Shown one piece after another: positions 24,558 through 32,484 of a stretch of DNA of 35,612 nt; position 1 is the first letter of the stretch; every line of letters begins with the position of its first letter. The position numbers and the translations under genes were made by a program. The stretch spans positions 1 to 35,612 of the forward strand of contig UQWA01000030.1 of assembly GCA_900544685.1 (NCBI GenBank), read 5' to 3'. This DNA is from an uncultured Lachnospiraceae bacterium. GTDB lineage: Bacteria; Bacillota; Clostridia; Lachnospirales; Lachnospiraceae. Below the pieces are notes generated by a model. That model was given only the letters and a program-made list of their open reading frames with translations, did not search any database and was not told the DNA's origin.

Positions 24558-25217
24558 CTACTTATCCTTGGAAGGAATCCATTTTCCATTCTTATCTACA
24601 TAATGGGTTCCCACATAAGTATCTTTTGCCATATATCCGCTGCTTTTAAAATAATACCAATTTGCCTTCTTTGTCTTCTTATCCCGGATACACATCCAGG
24701 TCTTCACAGCATATTCGCCCTTACTGATCTGGTATCTGGTTCCTTTCTTATCCGTCACAAAACCTGCTGATGACTTTGGCTGCTTGGTCCGTACACCATC
24801 CATTCCATAATAGTTGCCGTACTTGTCATAGTCATTCACCAGACGTCCATTTCCAAGAAAATAATGACCATTTTTCACGGTATTCTTGAACATCTGTCCA
24901 TTTTTATTAAAGTAATAACAGCAGATGCCGTACTTTCCCTTAGCATCTTTCGTATACAATACCTGCCAGCCGGTCAACATATATCCGTTACGGTCAAACG
25001 CATACGTGTATTTCTTACCGTCATAACTCAGATTCTTTATTGCGGGTACAGTAATTTTCCCATGCTGTCTGCCCTTAAGATAAGTGTTTGCCGTTACATA
25101 GTATCGGTATCTCCCGTTTGACATTCTGCGAAACCCGGCACTTGCAGTCGTGCCAAGCACCAGCAGCATTGTCATCAGTAAGAAAATAGTGATCTTTGCT
25201 TTCTTTTTTCCTGTCAT
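24558..25217 (-). CDS. Secreted protein with cell-wall-binding (choline/glucan-binding-type) repeats
   Basis: This 219-residue exported protein has a signal peptide (MTGKKKAKITIFLLMTMLLVLGTTASA) followed by aromatic and glycine-rich repeats of the CW_binding_1 type: YAFDRNGYMLTGWQVLY, YYFNKNGQMFKNT, HYFLGNGRLV, YYFKSSGYMAKDTYV and HYVDKNGKW. These repeats bind choline or polysaccharide in the wall. No catalytic domain is present, so it may be an adaptor or a wall-structure protein. GAGGA precedes the ATG. It follows glgA by 27 bases and is probably cotranscribed, though the functional link is unclear. Confidence 0.85.
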   Translation of the reverse strand: MTGKKKAKITIFLLMTMLLVLGTTASAGFRRMSNGRYRYYVTANTYLKGRQHGKITVPAIKNLSYDGKKYTYAFDRNGYMLTGWQVLYTKDAKGKYGICCYYFNKNGQMFKNTVKNGHYFLGNGRLVNDYDKYGNYYGMDGVRTKQPKSSAGFVTDKKGTRYQISKGEYAVKTWMCIRDKKTKKANWYYFKSSGYMAKDTYVGTHYVDKNGKWIPSKDK

Positions 25218-25244
25218 AAATATTCCTCTGTCTTCTCCTGTCTG

Positions 25245-26681
25245 CTATAACCAGTTATACAGTTCTGCATATTTTCCTGCAGATGCATTCCATGAAAAGT
25301 CTGCCTGCATTCCCCTCTGAACCATTTTGTCCCATTCATCCTTCTTATCTACATAGACAGAATGTGCATACCGAATGGTATCAAACATCTCGTGTGCATT
25401 ATAGTTTGCAAAGCTGAATCCTGTTCCGGTTTCCTTGTATTCGTTATATGGTTCTACTGTGTCCTTCAGTCCACCGGTCTCTCTCACAATCGGAACGGTT
25501 CCATATCGAAGACTCATCAGCTGACTGAGACCACATGGTTCAAACAGCGACGGCATCAAGAATGCATCACAAGCTGCATAGATCTTATGTGAAATATCTT
25601 CGGAATAATAAATATTCGCAGACACCTTTTCCGGATATTTCCATGCAAAATGTCGGAACATATTCTCATATCTCTCTTCACCGGTTCCAAGCACCACAAT
25701 CTGATAATCCTGCTGGCACATCTCTTCCATCATATAATCGATGAGATCCATGCCCTTCTGATCGGTCAGTCTGGATACGATTCCAATCATAAACGCATCC
25801 TTCTTCTGTGGCAGACCAAGCTGTTTCTGCAATTCTGCCTTATTCTTTGCCTTTTCCTCCCGGAAATGCTCTGCGCAGTAATTCTGGTAAATCAGGCAGT
25901 CTGTCTGCGGATTCCATTCATTGTAGTCCAGTCCGTTCACTATCCCTCTCAGGTCATGGGCTCTTGCCCGCATCAGACCATCTAAATTCTCACCATAAAA
26001 CGGTGTCTTGATCTCTTCTGCATAAGAAGGACTCACCGTTGTAAGTGCATCTGCATATACAAGTCCGCCCTTCAGATAATTGGCATCTCCATACAATTCC
26101 AGCTTGTCTGGTGTAAAATAGTAATCTGCAAGACCTGTGATGTTTTTGATGGACTGCATATCCCATACCCCCTGGAACTTCAGGTTATGGATAGTCATGA
26201 TACATTTCATGTTGGCATAAAACTCATTCTCATGGAATTTGTCCTTCAGAAATACCGGTACCAAACCGGTCTGCCAGTCATGGCAGTGTATAATATCCGG
26301 CTGAAATCCGATAACCGGAAGAACGGATAATGCTGCCTTTGAGAAAAATGCAAACTTCTCCACATCTTCATAGATATTGCCATATGGCTTAAAGCCTGCA
26401 AAATAATATTCGTTATCTATGAAATAGAAATGTATTCCTTCATAAATGGTCTCCAGCACGCCCACATACTGGCTTCTCCATCCCAGATCCATATAAAAAT
26501 GTGTAAGATAGTTTAACTGTTTTTTATATTCTTCTTTCATGCACATATACTTTGGAAGAATAACTCTTACATCAAACTGATTCTTATCCAGGTACTTTGG
26601 AAGTGATCCCACTACATCTGCCAGACCACCGGTCTTTATAAACGGAACCCCTTCTGAAGCTACAAATAATATCTTCTTCAT
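25245..26681 (-). CDS. glgA: Glycogen synthase (ADP-glucose)
   Basis: This 478-residue GT5 glycosyltransferase extends alpha-1,4-glucan chains from ADP-glucose. The substrate-binding motif KTGGLADVVGSLP is at residues 16-28. HCHDWQTGLVP and TIHNLKFQG follow. The second Rossmann domain has GIVSRLTDQKGMDL and the EX7E region MPSLFEPCGLSQLMSLRYGTVPIVRETGGLKDTV. It is not in a glgBCD cluster here. GGGAGG lies just upstream of the ATG. Storage polysaccharide is commonly made before sporulation, and spo0A is the upstream neighbour, but a regulatory link is only a suggestion. Confidence 0.96.
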   Translation of the reverse strand: MKKILFVASEGVPFIKTGGLADVVGSLPKYLDKNQFDVRVILPKYMCMKEEYKKQLNYLTHFYMDLGWRSQYVGVLETIYEGIHFYFIDNEYYFAGFKPYGNIYEDVEKFAFFSKAALSVLPVIGFQPDIIHCHDWQTGLVPVFLKDKFHENEFYANMKCIMTIHNLKFQGVWDMQSIKNITGLADYYFTPDKLELYGDANYLKGGLVYADALTTVSPSYAEEIKTPFYGENLDGLMRARAHDLRGIVNGLDYNEWNPQTDCLIYQNYCAEHFREEKAKNKAELQKQLGLPQKKDAFMIGIVSRLTDQKGMDLIDYMMEEMCQQDYQIVVLGTGEERYENMFRHFAWKYPEKVSANIYYSEDISHKIYAACDAFLMPSLFEPCGLSQLMSLRYGTVPIVRETGGLKDTVEPYNEYKETGTGFSFANYNAHEMFDTIRYAHSVYVDKKDEWDKMVQRGMQADFSWNASAGKYAELYNWL

Positions 26682-26711
26682 ATGAACCTCCCACTGGTTT
26701 TCTTCTCATAC

Positions 26712-26740
26712 AGTATACCTCTTTTTCGTAAAAAGAGCAA
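26712..26740 (-). promoter_or_regulatory. Predicted promoter of glgA with a hairpin in the spacer
   Basis: In the minus sense, TTGCTC (26735-26740), 17 bases, then TATACT (26712-26717). The spacer contains the perfect repeat CTCTTTTT-CGT-AAAAAGAG (26719-26737, plus sense). A short stem at 26735-26746 followed by five T residues may also terminate spo0A. Confidence 0.4.
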
Positions 26741-26770
26741 CTGCTCCCGATGGGAAACGCTCAAGTCCAC

Positions 26771-27568
26771 TTATCGGTTCTTGTATTCCAGACGTACTTT
26801 ATCTGCTATCAATGCAATAAATTCTGAATTCGTCGGCTTGCCCTTTCCTCCATTGACCGTATAACCAAACAATTCATCAATCGTATCCATCTTTCCTCTG
26901 CTCCATGCCACCTCAATGGCATGCCGTATTGCCCGCTCCACACGGCTGGGCGTGGTCTGATGCATCTTCGCAATGGTCGGATACAGGATCTTGGTTATAG
27001 AATTCAACATCTCCATGTCATTTACTGACATCATAATCGAATCCCGCAGATACTGATATCCTTTGATGTGGGCAGGTACACCGATTTCATGAATGATATT
27101 TGTCACATCTGTCTCCAGATTCCGCTCCATATATTCTCTTTTACTCTCATATGCCTTTACTCTTTTCGCTTCTGCAAAACTTTTCTCACTGGTCTGCTTC
27201 ACATGACGAATCCGGTTCAGTACCATGTCATTGTCAAATGGCTTCAGTATGTAATAATCCGCGCCCAGTTCAAAGGCATTCTCTGTGATTTTTTCCTGTC
27301 CGATTGCCGTAATAACAATAAATGCCGGACGATTCTTGATCTCTCCGTCTGCATTGATCTTTTCCATCACACTCAGTCCATCCATCTTTGGCATTACAAT
27401 ATCCAGAAGTACCACATCCGGTTCTTTCTGCTTAATGATATTGACAATTTCTTCCCCGTTTCCTGCTTTTCCTACCACTTCTAGGTCCTTGTCACTCTTC
27501 ACAATATTCTCTAATAACTGTACGATTCTTTCATTATCATCTGCAATAGCTACATTTAATTTTTCCAA
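26771..27568 (-). CDS. spo0A: Stage 0 sporulation response regulator Spo0A
   Basis: This 265-residue master regulator of sporulation is activated by phosphorylation. The receiver domain has D10/D11, the phospho-acceptor D56 (VVLLDIVMPKMDG), T87 and K109. After a linker, the C-terminal DNA-binding domain ends with the diagnostic HQTTPSRVERAIRHAIEVAWSRGKMD and FGYTVNGGKGKPTNSEFIALIADK. The start is a TTG at 27566-27568, eight bases after GGAGG (27577-27581), giving the usual MEKLNVAIADDNE beginning. The TTG at 27583 overlaps the ribosome binding site and is not favoured. Two perfect Spo0A boxes upstream indicate autoregulation. Confidence 0.97.
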   Translation of the reverse strand: MEKLNVAIADDNERIVQLLENIVKSDKDLEVVGKAGNGEEIVNIIKQKEPDVVLLDIVMPKMDGLSVMEKINADGEIKNRPAFIVITAIGQEKITENAFELGADYYILKPFDNDMVLNRIRHVKQTSEKSFAEAKRVKAYESKREYMERNLETDVTNIIHEIGVPAHIKGYQYLRDSIMMSVNDMEMLNSITKILYPTIAKMHQTTPSRVERAIRHAIEVAWSRGKMDTIDELFGYTVNGGKGKPTNSEFIALIADKVRLEYKNR

Positions 27569-27610
27569 GAATCTATCCTCCAAAATCTTTCATTTTCTCG
27601 TCATGTTTTT

Positions 27611-27640
27611 ATTATAGTCAGCCAGTGTTCCAGTTAGCAA
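27611..27640 (-). promoter_or_regulatory. Predicted promoter of spo0A
   Basis: In the minus sense, TTGCTA (27635-27640), 18 bases, then a perfect TATAAT (27611-27616). This gives a leader of about 36 bases. The weak -35 fits a promoter helped by an activator bound just upstream. Confidence 0.55.
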
Positions 27641-27659
27641 GAAATTTTCATCGTATTTA

Positions 27660-27676
27660 TTCGACAAAATTCGACA
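27660..27676 (-). promoter_or_regulatory. Two tandem Spo0A boxes upstream of spo0A
   Basis: Two perfect copies of the Spo0A recognition sequence TGTCGAA (minus sense) lie at 27670-27676 and 27660-27666, ten bases apart, one helical turn. They sit about 20-36 bases upstream of the -35 box, a position suited to activation. Confidence 0.75.
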
Positions 27677-27710
27677 TTAAATATCTGTCTCATCAAGAAA
27701 TACAGACTTT

Positions 27711-27756
27711 AAGACAAATGGCTGTGCCACGACTTCTCCATGACACAGCCATCTTT
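27711..27756 (-). terminator. Terminator of the GTPase-RNase operon, after the carbonic anhydrase gene
   Basis: ATGGCTGTG (27718-27726) and CACAGCCAT (27744-27752) form the stem, and the minus strand continues TTTGTCTT. The plus-strand side is also T-rich. Confidence 0.65.
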
Positions 27757-27780
27757 TCTATTCATTCACATATCTCATAT

Positions 27781-28323
27781 CTAACAGATCGGATACAGTT
27801 CTCCGGTCTTGGTATCCATGATATATCCGGTGATTCCCACATCCTTTGGAATCAATGGATGTTCTTTTAATGTCTTGACGGTATCCTCCACAGATTCACG
27901 AATGGTATTGAAACCGCACAGCCATTTTTCAAAATCTACTCCGGCATATTTGAGCATTTCTACGCTCTCCATGTTGATTCCCCGCTCCTTCAAATGACCG
28001 AGAATCATATCAGAATCAATATGCTGTACACCACAATCTGTATGACCAATGACCATGACATCTTCCACTCCAAGTTCCACAATAGCGACCAAGAGACTCC
28101 TTACCACACTTCCAAATGGGTGTGTAATAACTGCACCTGCATTTTTGATAATCTTGGCATCTCCGTCCTTGATTCCCAGTGCCGCCGGAAGCAGTTCGGT
28201 CAGTCTGGTATCCATACAGGATAAAATTGCCAGTTTCTTCTCAGGATACTTTCCTGCCTGATAACATTCGTATTCCTTATTCTCTACAAACTTCTTGTTG
28301 TAGTCCAAAATCTCCTGAATCAT
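27781..28323 (-). CDS. Beta-class carbonic anhydrase
   Basis: This 180-residue cytoplasmic zinc enzyme interconverts carbon dioxide and bicarbonate. The zinc ligands C36 (LSCMDTR, with the D38/R40 dyad), H94 and C97 (GHTDCG) are present, and NAGAVITHPFGSVVRSL is the usual helix between them. Length and motifs match the short clade found in clostridia. GGGAGG precedes the ATG. The gene starts 26 bases after the threonine aldolase stop, so it should be the third gene of the operon that begins with the GTPase-RNase fusion. Confidence 0.92.
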   Translation of the reverse strand: MIQEILDYNKKFVENKEYECYQAGKYPEKKLAILSCMDTRLTELLPAALGIKDGDAKIIKNAGAVITHPFGSVVRSLLVAIVELGVEDVMVIGHTDCGVQHIDSDMILGHLKERGINMESVEMLKYAGVDFEKWLCGFNTIRESVEDTVKTLKEHPLIPKDVGITGYIMDTKTGELYPIC

Positions 28324-28349
28324 GCTTGTTCCTCCCGTACATTATGATT

Positions 28350-29381
28350 TTATAAAATCTCAATCAGCCGGTCAATGTCTTCTTCTCTGGTCGCCCAACT
28401 GGTCACAAATCTCATGACTGTATGTGTATCATCGTAATTCTCAAAAAAATCAAAGTCCACTTTTTTCAACAGTTCATTCTTCTTCTCGTTCTCCATCAAA
28501 ACAAACTGCTGATTCGTAGGTGAATCCAGATACAGGGTATATCCCTTTTCTACCAGTGCTTTTTTCAGCTTTTCTGCCATGGCAATCGCATGTCTGGAAA
28601 TATCCAGATACAGCTGATCCGTAAACAAAGTATCAAACTGTATACCTATCAGTCTTCCTTTTGCCAGCAGTGCTCCATGCTGCTTAATTGTGGTGAAAAA
28701 CTTTGGGATCAGCCCTTTCTTCGGTATCACGACCGCTTCTCCGCAGAATGCTCCTACTTTGGTTCCCCCTATATAAAATACATCACAGCTTCTGGCAAGT
28801 ACCGGAAGTGTCACATCTGTGTCTTCTGCTGCCAGACCATATCCCAGTCTTGCTCCGTCCACAAACAGCGGAATCTGGTATTCCTGGCAGACCTTGTGGA
28901 TCTCTTCCAGTTCTCTGGCTGTATACAGCGTTCCATACTCTGTCGGATGGGTCAGATACACCATTCCTGGCTGAACCATATGCTCATGATTCTCATCTGC
29001 ATAAAACCATTTTAAATAACTGCCGACTGATTCTGCATTAATTTTCCCATCTTTCTGAGGTAATGTCAATACTTTATGTCCGGTATACTCAATTGCACCT
29101 GCCTCATGTACATTCACATGCCCCGTCTCTGCTGCAATTACTCCGTCATAAGAATGAAGGAGTGCTGCTATCACCGTTGCATTCGTCTGTGTTCCTCCTA
29201 CCAAGAAATGTACTTCTCCGTCAGGACATTCACAGGCTTCCAGAATTTTCTTCTTAGCGCTGGCGCAGTAAGGATCATTTCCGTATCCAGCAGTCTGTTC
29301 CAGATTCGTCTCAACCAGACGTTTCAATATCTTCGGATGTACTCCTTCCATATAATCACAGTTAAATTTCATCTTTTTCAT
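28350..29381 (-). CDS. ltaE: Low-specificity threonine aldolase (PLP, beta-eliminating lyase family)
   Basis: This 343-residue PLP enzyme is predicted to cleave threonine or allo-threonine to glycine and acetaldehyde. The PLP lysine is K208 (YIGGTKVGAFCGEAVV). VGGTQTNATVIAALL is the phosphate-binding start, H92 lies in GHVNVHEAGA, and the aspartate is in VDGARLGYGL. The start at 29381 (MKKMKFNCDYMEG) is chosen because AGGAGA lies just upstream; a much longer in-frame extension only copies the upstream gene. It overlaps the end of the GTPase-RNase gene by 20 bases, so its translation is probably coupled to it. Confidence 0.92.
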   Translation of the reverse strand: MKKMKFNCDYMEGVHPKILKRLVETNLEQTAGYGNDPYCASAKKKILEACECPDGEVHFLVGGTQTNATVIAALLHSYDGVIAAETGHVNVHEAGAIEYTGHKVLTLPQKDGKINAESVGSYLKWFYADENHEHMVQPGMVYLTHPTEYGTLYTARELEEIHKVCQEYQIPLFVDGARLGYGLAAEDTDVTLPVLARSCDVFYIGGTKVGAFCGEAVVIPKKGLIPKFFTTIKQHGALLAKGRLIGIQFDTLFTDQLYLDISRHAIAMAEKLKKALVEKGYTLYLDSPTNQQFVLMENEKKNELLKKVDFDFFENYDDTHTVMRFVTSWATREEDIDRLIEIL

Positions 29382-32088
29382 TATATTTCTCCTCATATGT
29401 TTTCTTTCCAAGACGGATTTCTTCCAGATACTCTGCGAATTTTGGATCCAGATCCTGAAACAGCTTCCGACTGGATCCATCTGTCTTCTCCAGATACAGT
29501 TCCCGGATTTCTCTTCGTATAAGTTCCAGTTCTTCCCACAGTTCTTTTGCCGACATTCTGGAAGCCCCGGCCCCCCAGATGATCTTTTGCTCCAGACCAT
29601 CAGATGTTGCCACATTCACATGGTACTTTTTCCCCATCTCATGCACTGTTTTTTCAATATACTGGTCTGCCGTCTCTGCCTCTTTTGTATAAACCACATA
29701 GATATTATGATACTTTTCTACTGATCCAATGCCGCCTTCCACCTTATAGGCATCGTACACCAGAATCAGCGTATTCTTCTTATATCCCTGATAATTGCAA
29801 AGCAGATCCATCAGTTTGCTTCTGGCACTGTCAATATTGATCTCTGCCAATTCTTTTAACTGTGGAATTGCGAAAATAATATTATATCCATCCACTAACA
29901 GATATTCTTTTTCCTCTGTTTTTTTCTGTGTGATACTACCCGGAGCAGTGATCGTTCTGACACCACTCTCTGGTGTTCTTCGCCTTTTCCATCCGGAACG
30001 CTCCCCACTGCCATTGCCATAAGTTCGATTAAAAATCTCTTCCAGTTCACTGTCATCTCCCCATCCTCTGGATGCGGCATAAACTGCCGATATTCTTCTT
30101 ACCGTCTCTTCTTCCGCTTCTTCTGCTGTCTTTTGCGTCAAAATTCCGTCCAGATGCATATAATCATATACTTCATTCCACGGTACCACGAATCCTGCTC
30201 CATGGACGCAGAAAACGGATCCTGTAGGATTCTCCAAATCAGCTTCTGCATCGTATGCCATCTGGCTGATGACTTCCTCCTGATTATGACAGACCTCATA
30301 TCCTTTCAACGTACAGAACAAATGCCCTTTTCCTCTGGAATAGGATATGACTTCCTTCTGATAATCCCTCATGAGAGATACCGGTGCGCTTCCTGTCAGG
30401 ATTGCTGTCCCACCTTCTATCTGAGGTGACTGAAATTCCCCATTCATTCTGGTCAGATCCGACATGGCACGTCCCACATTTTCTGCCGGTATCTCCAGCC
30501 TAAACTGATAGACTGGCTCAAGAAGCACACTTTTTGCCATCTTCAGTCCCTGTCTTACAGCCCGATAGGTTGCCTGTCTGAAATCTCCGCCTTCAGTATG
30601 CTTCTGATGTGCTTTTCCTGCAACCAGCGTGATCTGCATATCTGTTATCTCTGATCCCGTCAGAACACCAAGATGCTTCTTTTCTTCCAAATGAGTCAAT
30701 ATCAGTCTCTGCCAGTTTCGATCCAGAATGTCTTCACTGCACTGTACAGAAAAGTGCAAACCGCTTCCCCTCTCCAGTGGCTGCATCAACAGATGCACTT
30801 CCGCATAGTGGCGAAGTGGTTCAAAATGTCCAACACCTTCCACCGGTTCTGCTATGGTTTCTTTATAGGTAATGCTGCCTGCTCCAAACTCAATATCCAG
30901 ATCATACCTGTCATGTATCAACTTCTTCAGCACTTCGATCTGCACTTCTCCCATTACTTTGGCGGAGATCTCCTGTGTATGTTCATCCCACGCAATATGA
31001 AGCTGTGGTTCTTCTTCTTCTAACTGACACAGTTTCAGGAAAATTCCATGGGCATCACTGCCCTCCGGCAGACAGATCTGATAGGATAATACCGGTTCCA
31101 GCATCGGTTCCTCACCTTCCGGCTCTGCACCGTATCCCATTCCTGCCTGACTCTCCTGCAGACCGGTAACTGCACAGATCTCTCCTGCTTCAACTTCTTC
31201 TGCCAATCCATAAGACATTCCGGAATACAAACGAATCTGATCTGCTTTTTCTTTTTTTCCCTCTTCCTGACTGCTTTCCAGAATCCCTTTTACTCTTAAT
31301 TTTCCTCCGGTTATTTTCATATGTGTCAGACGGATTCCCTGTGGATCTCTGGAAATCTTATATACCCTGGCACCAAATTCTTCTCCGTATTTCGGTAACT
31401 GCACCAGACTGTGCAGGCCATTCATGAATTCCTCTATTCCTTCAAGGCGCAGAGCAGATCCAAAATAGCACGGGAATACTTCCCGATCCCATATTGCTTT
31501 TTTTACAGTTTCCTGATGTACTTTCTGCTGCTCCAGATATTGCTGCATTAGTTCTTCATTACACATTGCCAGTTCATCACATATCTCTTCTTTTCGATCA
31601 TCTGTGTCCGTAAAATCAATACAGCGGTCATCCAGATACTTATGTAAATTCTCCAGAACTTTTTCTTTTTTCATCCCCGGCATGTCCATTTTATTTACAA
31701 ACAAAAAAACCGGTATCTGATATTGGCGAAGAAGATTCCAAAGGGTAATATCATGTCCCTGTACTCCGTCCGGTGCACTGATTACCAGTATGGCATAATC
31801 CAATACCTGAAGTGTCCGTTCCATCTCTGCCGAAAAATCCACATGTCCAGGTGTATCAAGTAATGTATATCTGCGGTTTTTCCATGTGAATCTCGCCTGC
31901 TTAGAGAATATTGTGATGCCTCTTGCCCGCTCCATCTCAAAGGTGTCCAGAAATGTATCTTTATGATCTACCCGTCCAGGCGTTCTGAGTGTTCCACTAT
32001 GATAAAGCAGTCCTTCTGCCATGGTCGTTTTTCCTGCATCTACATGTGCCAGTATTCCTAAAATTAAATTTTCTGATTTCTCTGTCAT
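29362..32088 (-). CDS. Tet(M)/EF-G-like ribosomal GTPase fused to a YacP/Rae1-type NYN endoribonuclease
   Basis: This 908-residue cytoplasmic protein has two complete parts. Residues 1-605 are a translation-factor GTPase of the ribosomal protection family: G1 AHVDAGKT (14-21), G2 RGITI (56-60), G3 DTPGH (78-82), G4 NKMD (132-135), G5 GSA (210-212), then EF-G domains II-V ending in CTLKGYEV. Residues 605-725 are a linker. Residues 727-870 match YacP/Rae1, which cuts mRNA in the A site: LLVDGYNII (D733), VYDAYKVEGG (D779), YTKEAETADQYIEK (E805, D808) and VATSDGLEQ (D830), then a basic helical tail. The tip loop of domain IV reads HQKHTEGGDFR, where Tet(M) has a proline-bearing loop (YSPVSTPADFR), so tetracycline rescue is unlikely. 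The start at 32088 is chosen because the predicted transcript begins near 32105. Ribosome-dependent mRNA cleavage is inferred. Confidence 0.9.
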   Translation of the reverse strand: MTEKSENLILGILAHVDAGKTTMAEGLLYHSGTLRTPGRVDHKDTFLDTFEMERARGITIFSKQARFTWKNRRYTLLDTPGHVDFSAEMERTLQVLDYAILVISAPDGVQGHDITLWNLLRQYQIPVFLFVNKMDMPGMKKEKVLENLHKYLDDRCIDFTDTDDRKEEICDELAMCNEELMQQYLEQQKVHQETVKKAIWDREVFPCYFGSALRLEGIEEFMNGLHSLVQLPKYGEEFGARVYKISRDPQGIRLTHMKITGGKLRVKGILESSQEEGKKEKADQIRLYSGMSYGLAEEVEAGEICAVTGLQESQAGMGYGAEPEGEEPMLEPVLSYQICLPEGSDAHGIFLKLCQLEEEEPQLHIAWDEHTQEISAKVMGEVQIEVLKKLIHDRYDLDIEFGAGSITYKETIAEPVEGVGHFEPLRHYAEVHLLMQPLERGSGLHFSVQCSEDILDRNWQRLILTHLEEKKHLGVLTGSEITDMQITLVAGKAHQKHTEGGDFRQATYRAVRQGLKMAKSVLLEPVYQFRLEIPAENVGRAMSDLTRMNGEFQSPQIEGGTAILTGSAPVSLMRDYQKEVISYSRGKGHLFCTLKGYEVCHNQEEVISQMAYDAEADLENPTGSVFCVHGAGFVVPWNEVYDYMHLDGILTQKTAEEAEEETVRRISAVYAASRGWGDDSELEEIFNRTYGNGSGERSGWKRRRTPESGVRTITAPGSITQKKTEEKEYLLVDGYNIIFAIPQLKELAEINIDSARSKLMDLLCNYQGYKKNTLILVYDAYKVEGGIGSVEKYHNIYVVYTKEAETADQYIEKTVHEMGKKYHVNVATSDGLEQKIIWGAGASRMSAKELWEELELIRREIRELYLEKTDGSSRKLFQDLDPKFAEYLEEIRLGKKTYEEKYNEKDEI

Positions 32089-32111
32089 TCTTTTTTCCAT
32101 CCTTTTCATCA

Positions 32112-32140
32112 ATTGTACACGATTGTACAACTTCCGTCAA
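32112..32140 (-). promoter_or_regulatory. Promoter of the GTPase-RNase operon
   Basis: In the minus sense, TTGACG (32135-32140), exactly 17 bases, then TACAAT (32112-32117). The start point would be near 32105, leaving a leader of about 17 bases with AAAGG as the only ribosome-binding element. Confidence 0.65.
32113..32130. promoter_or_regulatory. Operator-like inverted repeat covering the -10 of the GTPase-RNase promoter
   Basis: TTGTACA-CGAT-TGTACAA is a perfect seven-base inverted repeat with a four-base centre. It covers five of the six -10 bases and most of the spacer. A bound protein would block polymerase. No regulator gene is adjacent. Confidence 0.55.
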
Positions 32141-32175
32141 ACTTGTGATGCTTTCCTGACATTGTTACAACAAAT

Positions 32176-32216
32176 CGAAAATGGCGGCCAGATATCTTTT
32201 CCAGCCGCCATTTTTT
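32176..32216 (-). terminator. Terminator after the DUF378 gene
   Basis: AAAATGGCGGC (32178-32188) and GCCGCCATTTT (32204-32214) pair perfectly, with A and T runs on the two sides. It begins right after the stop at 32217 and insulates the GTPase-RNase promoter. Confidence 0.8.
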
Positions 32217-32432
32217 CTACTCTGTTCTTGAATCGCTTCCTGTTCTTCCGATAAAAGATAGTAAATACAAGCCACAGATTCCTACTACTACATAAATGAT
32301 TCTGGTGATCCAGGACATATCACCGAAAATCCAGGATACCAGATTAAATTTGAACAATCCAATCAGTCCCCAGTTCAGTGTTCCAATCACACTGATAATC
32401 AATGCTGTATAGTCCAAACCACGATTATCCAT
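32217..32432 (-). CDS. DUF378 family small membrane protein
   Basis: This 71-residue protein with two membrane helices matches DUF378: YTALIISVIGTLNWGLIGLFKFNLVSWIFG, then a second helix ITRIIYVVVGICGLYLLSFI. The LNWGL motif and the glycine in the second helix are diagnostic. The function is unknown. AGGAGG precedes the ATG. It lies 52 bases downstream of the LTA-synthase-like gene and may be the last gene of that transcript, which ends at the strong hairpin. Confidence 0.9.
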   Translation of the reverse strand: MDNRGLDYTALIISVIGTLNWGLIGLFKFNLVSWIFGDMSWITRIIYVVVGICGLYLLSFIGRTGSDSRTE

Positions 32433-32484
32433 TTTGCCACCTCCTTTTTATAAGTATTCCAGAAAGTGTGCAAAATATACATTT

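Noticed and set aside
28350..29615. Longer N-terminus for the threonine aldolase (start at 29615)
   Set aside because: The 78 extra codons overlap the nuclease domain of the upstream gene in another frame. The ATG at 29381 has an ideal ribosome binding site and fits the family.
29362..32088. Calling the GTPase fusion a tetracycline-resistance gene
   Set aside because: The domain IV loop that contacts the drug site lacks the Tet(M) prolines, the protein has an added nuclease, and no mobile element surrounds it.
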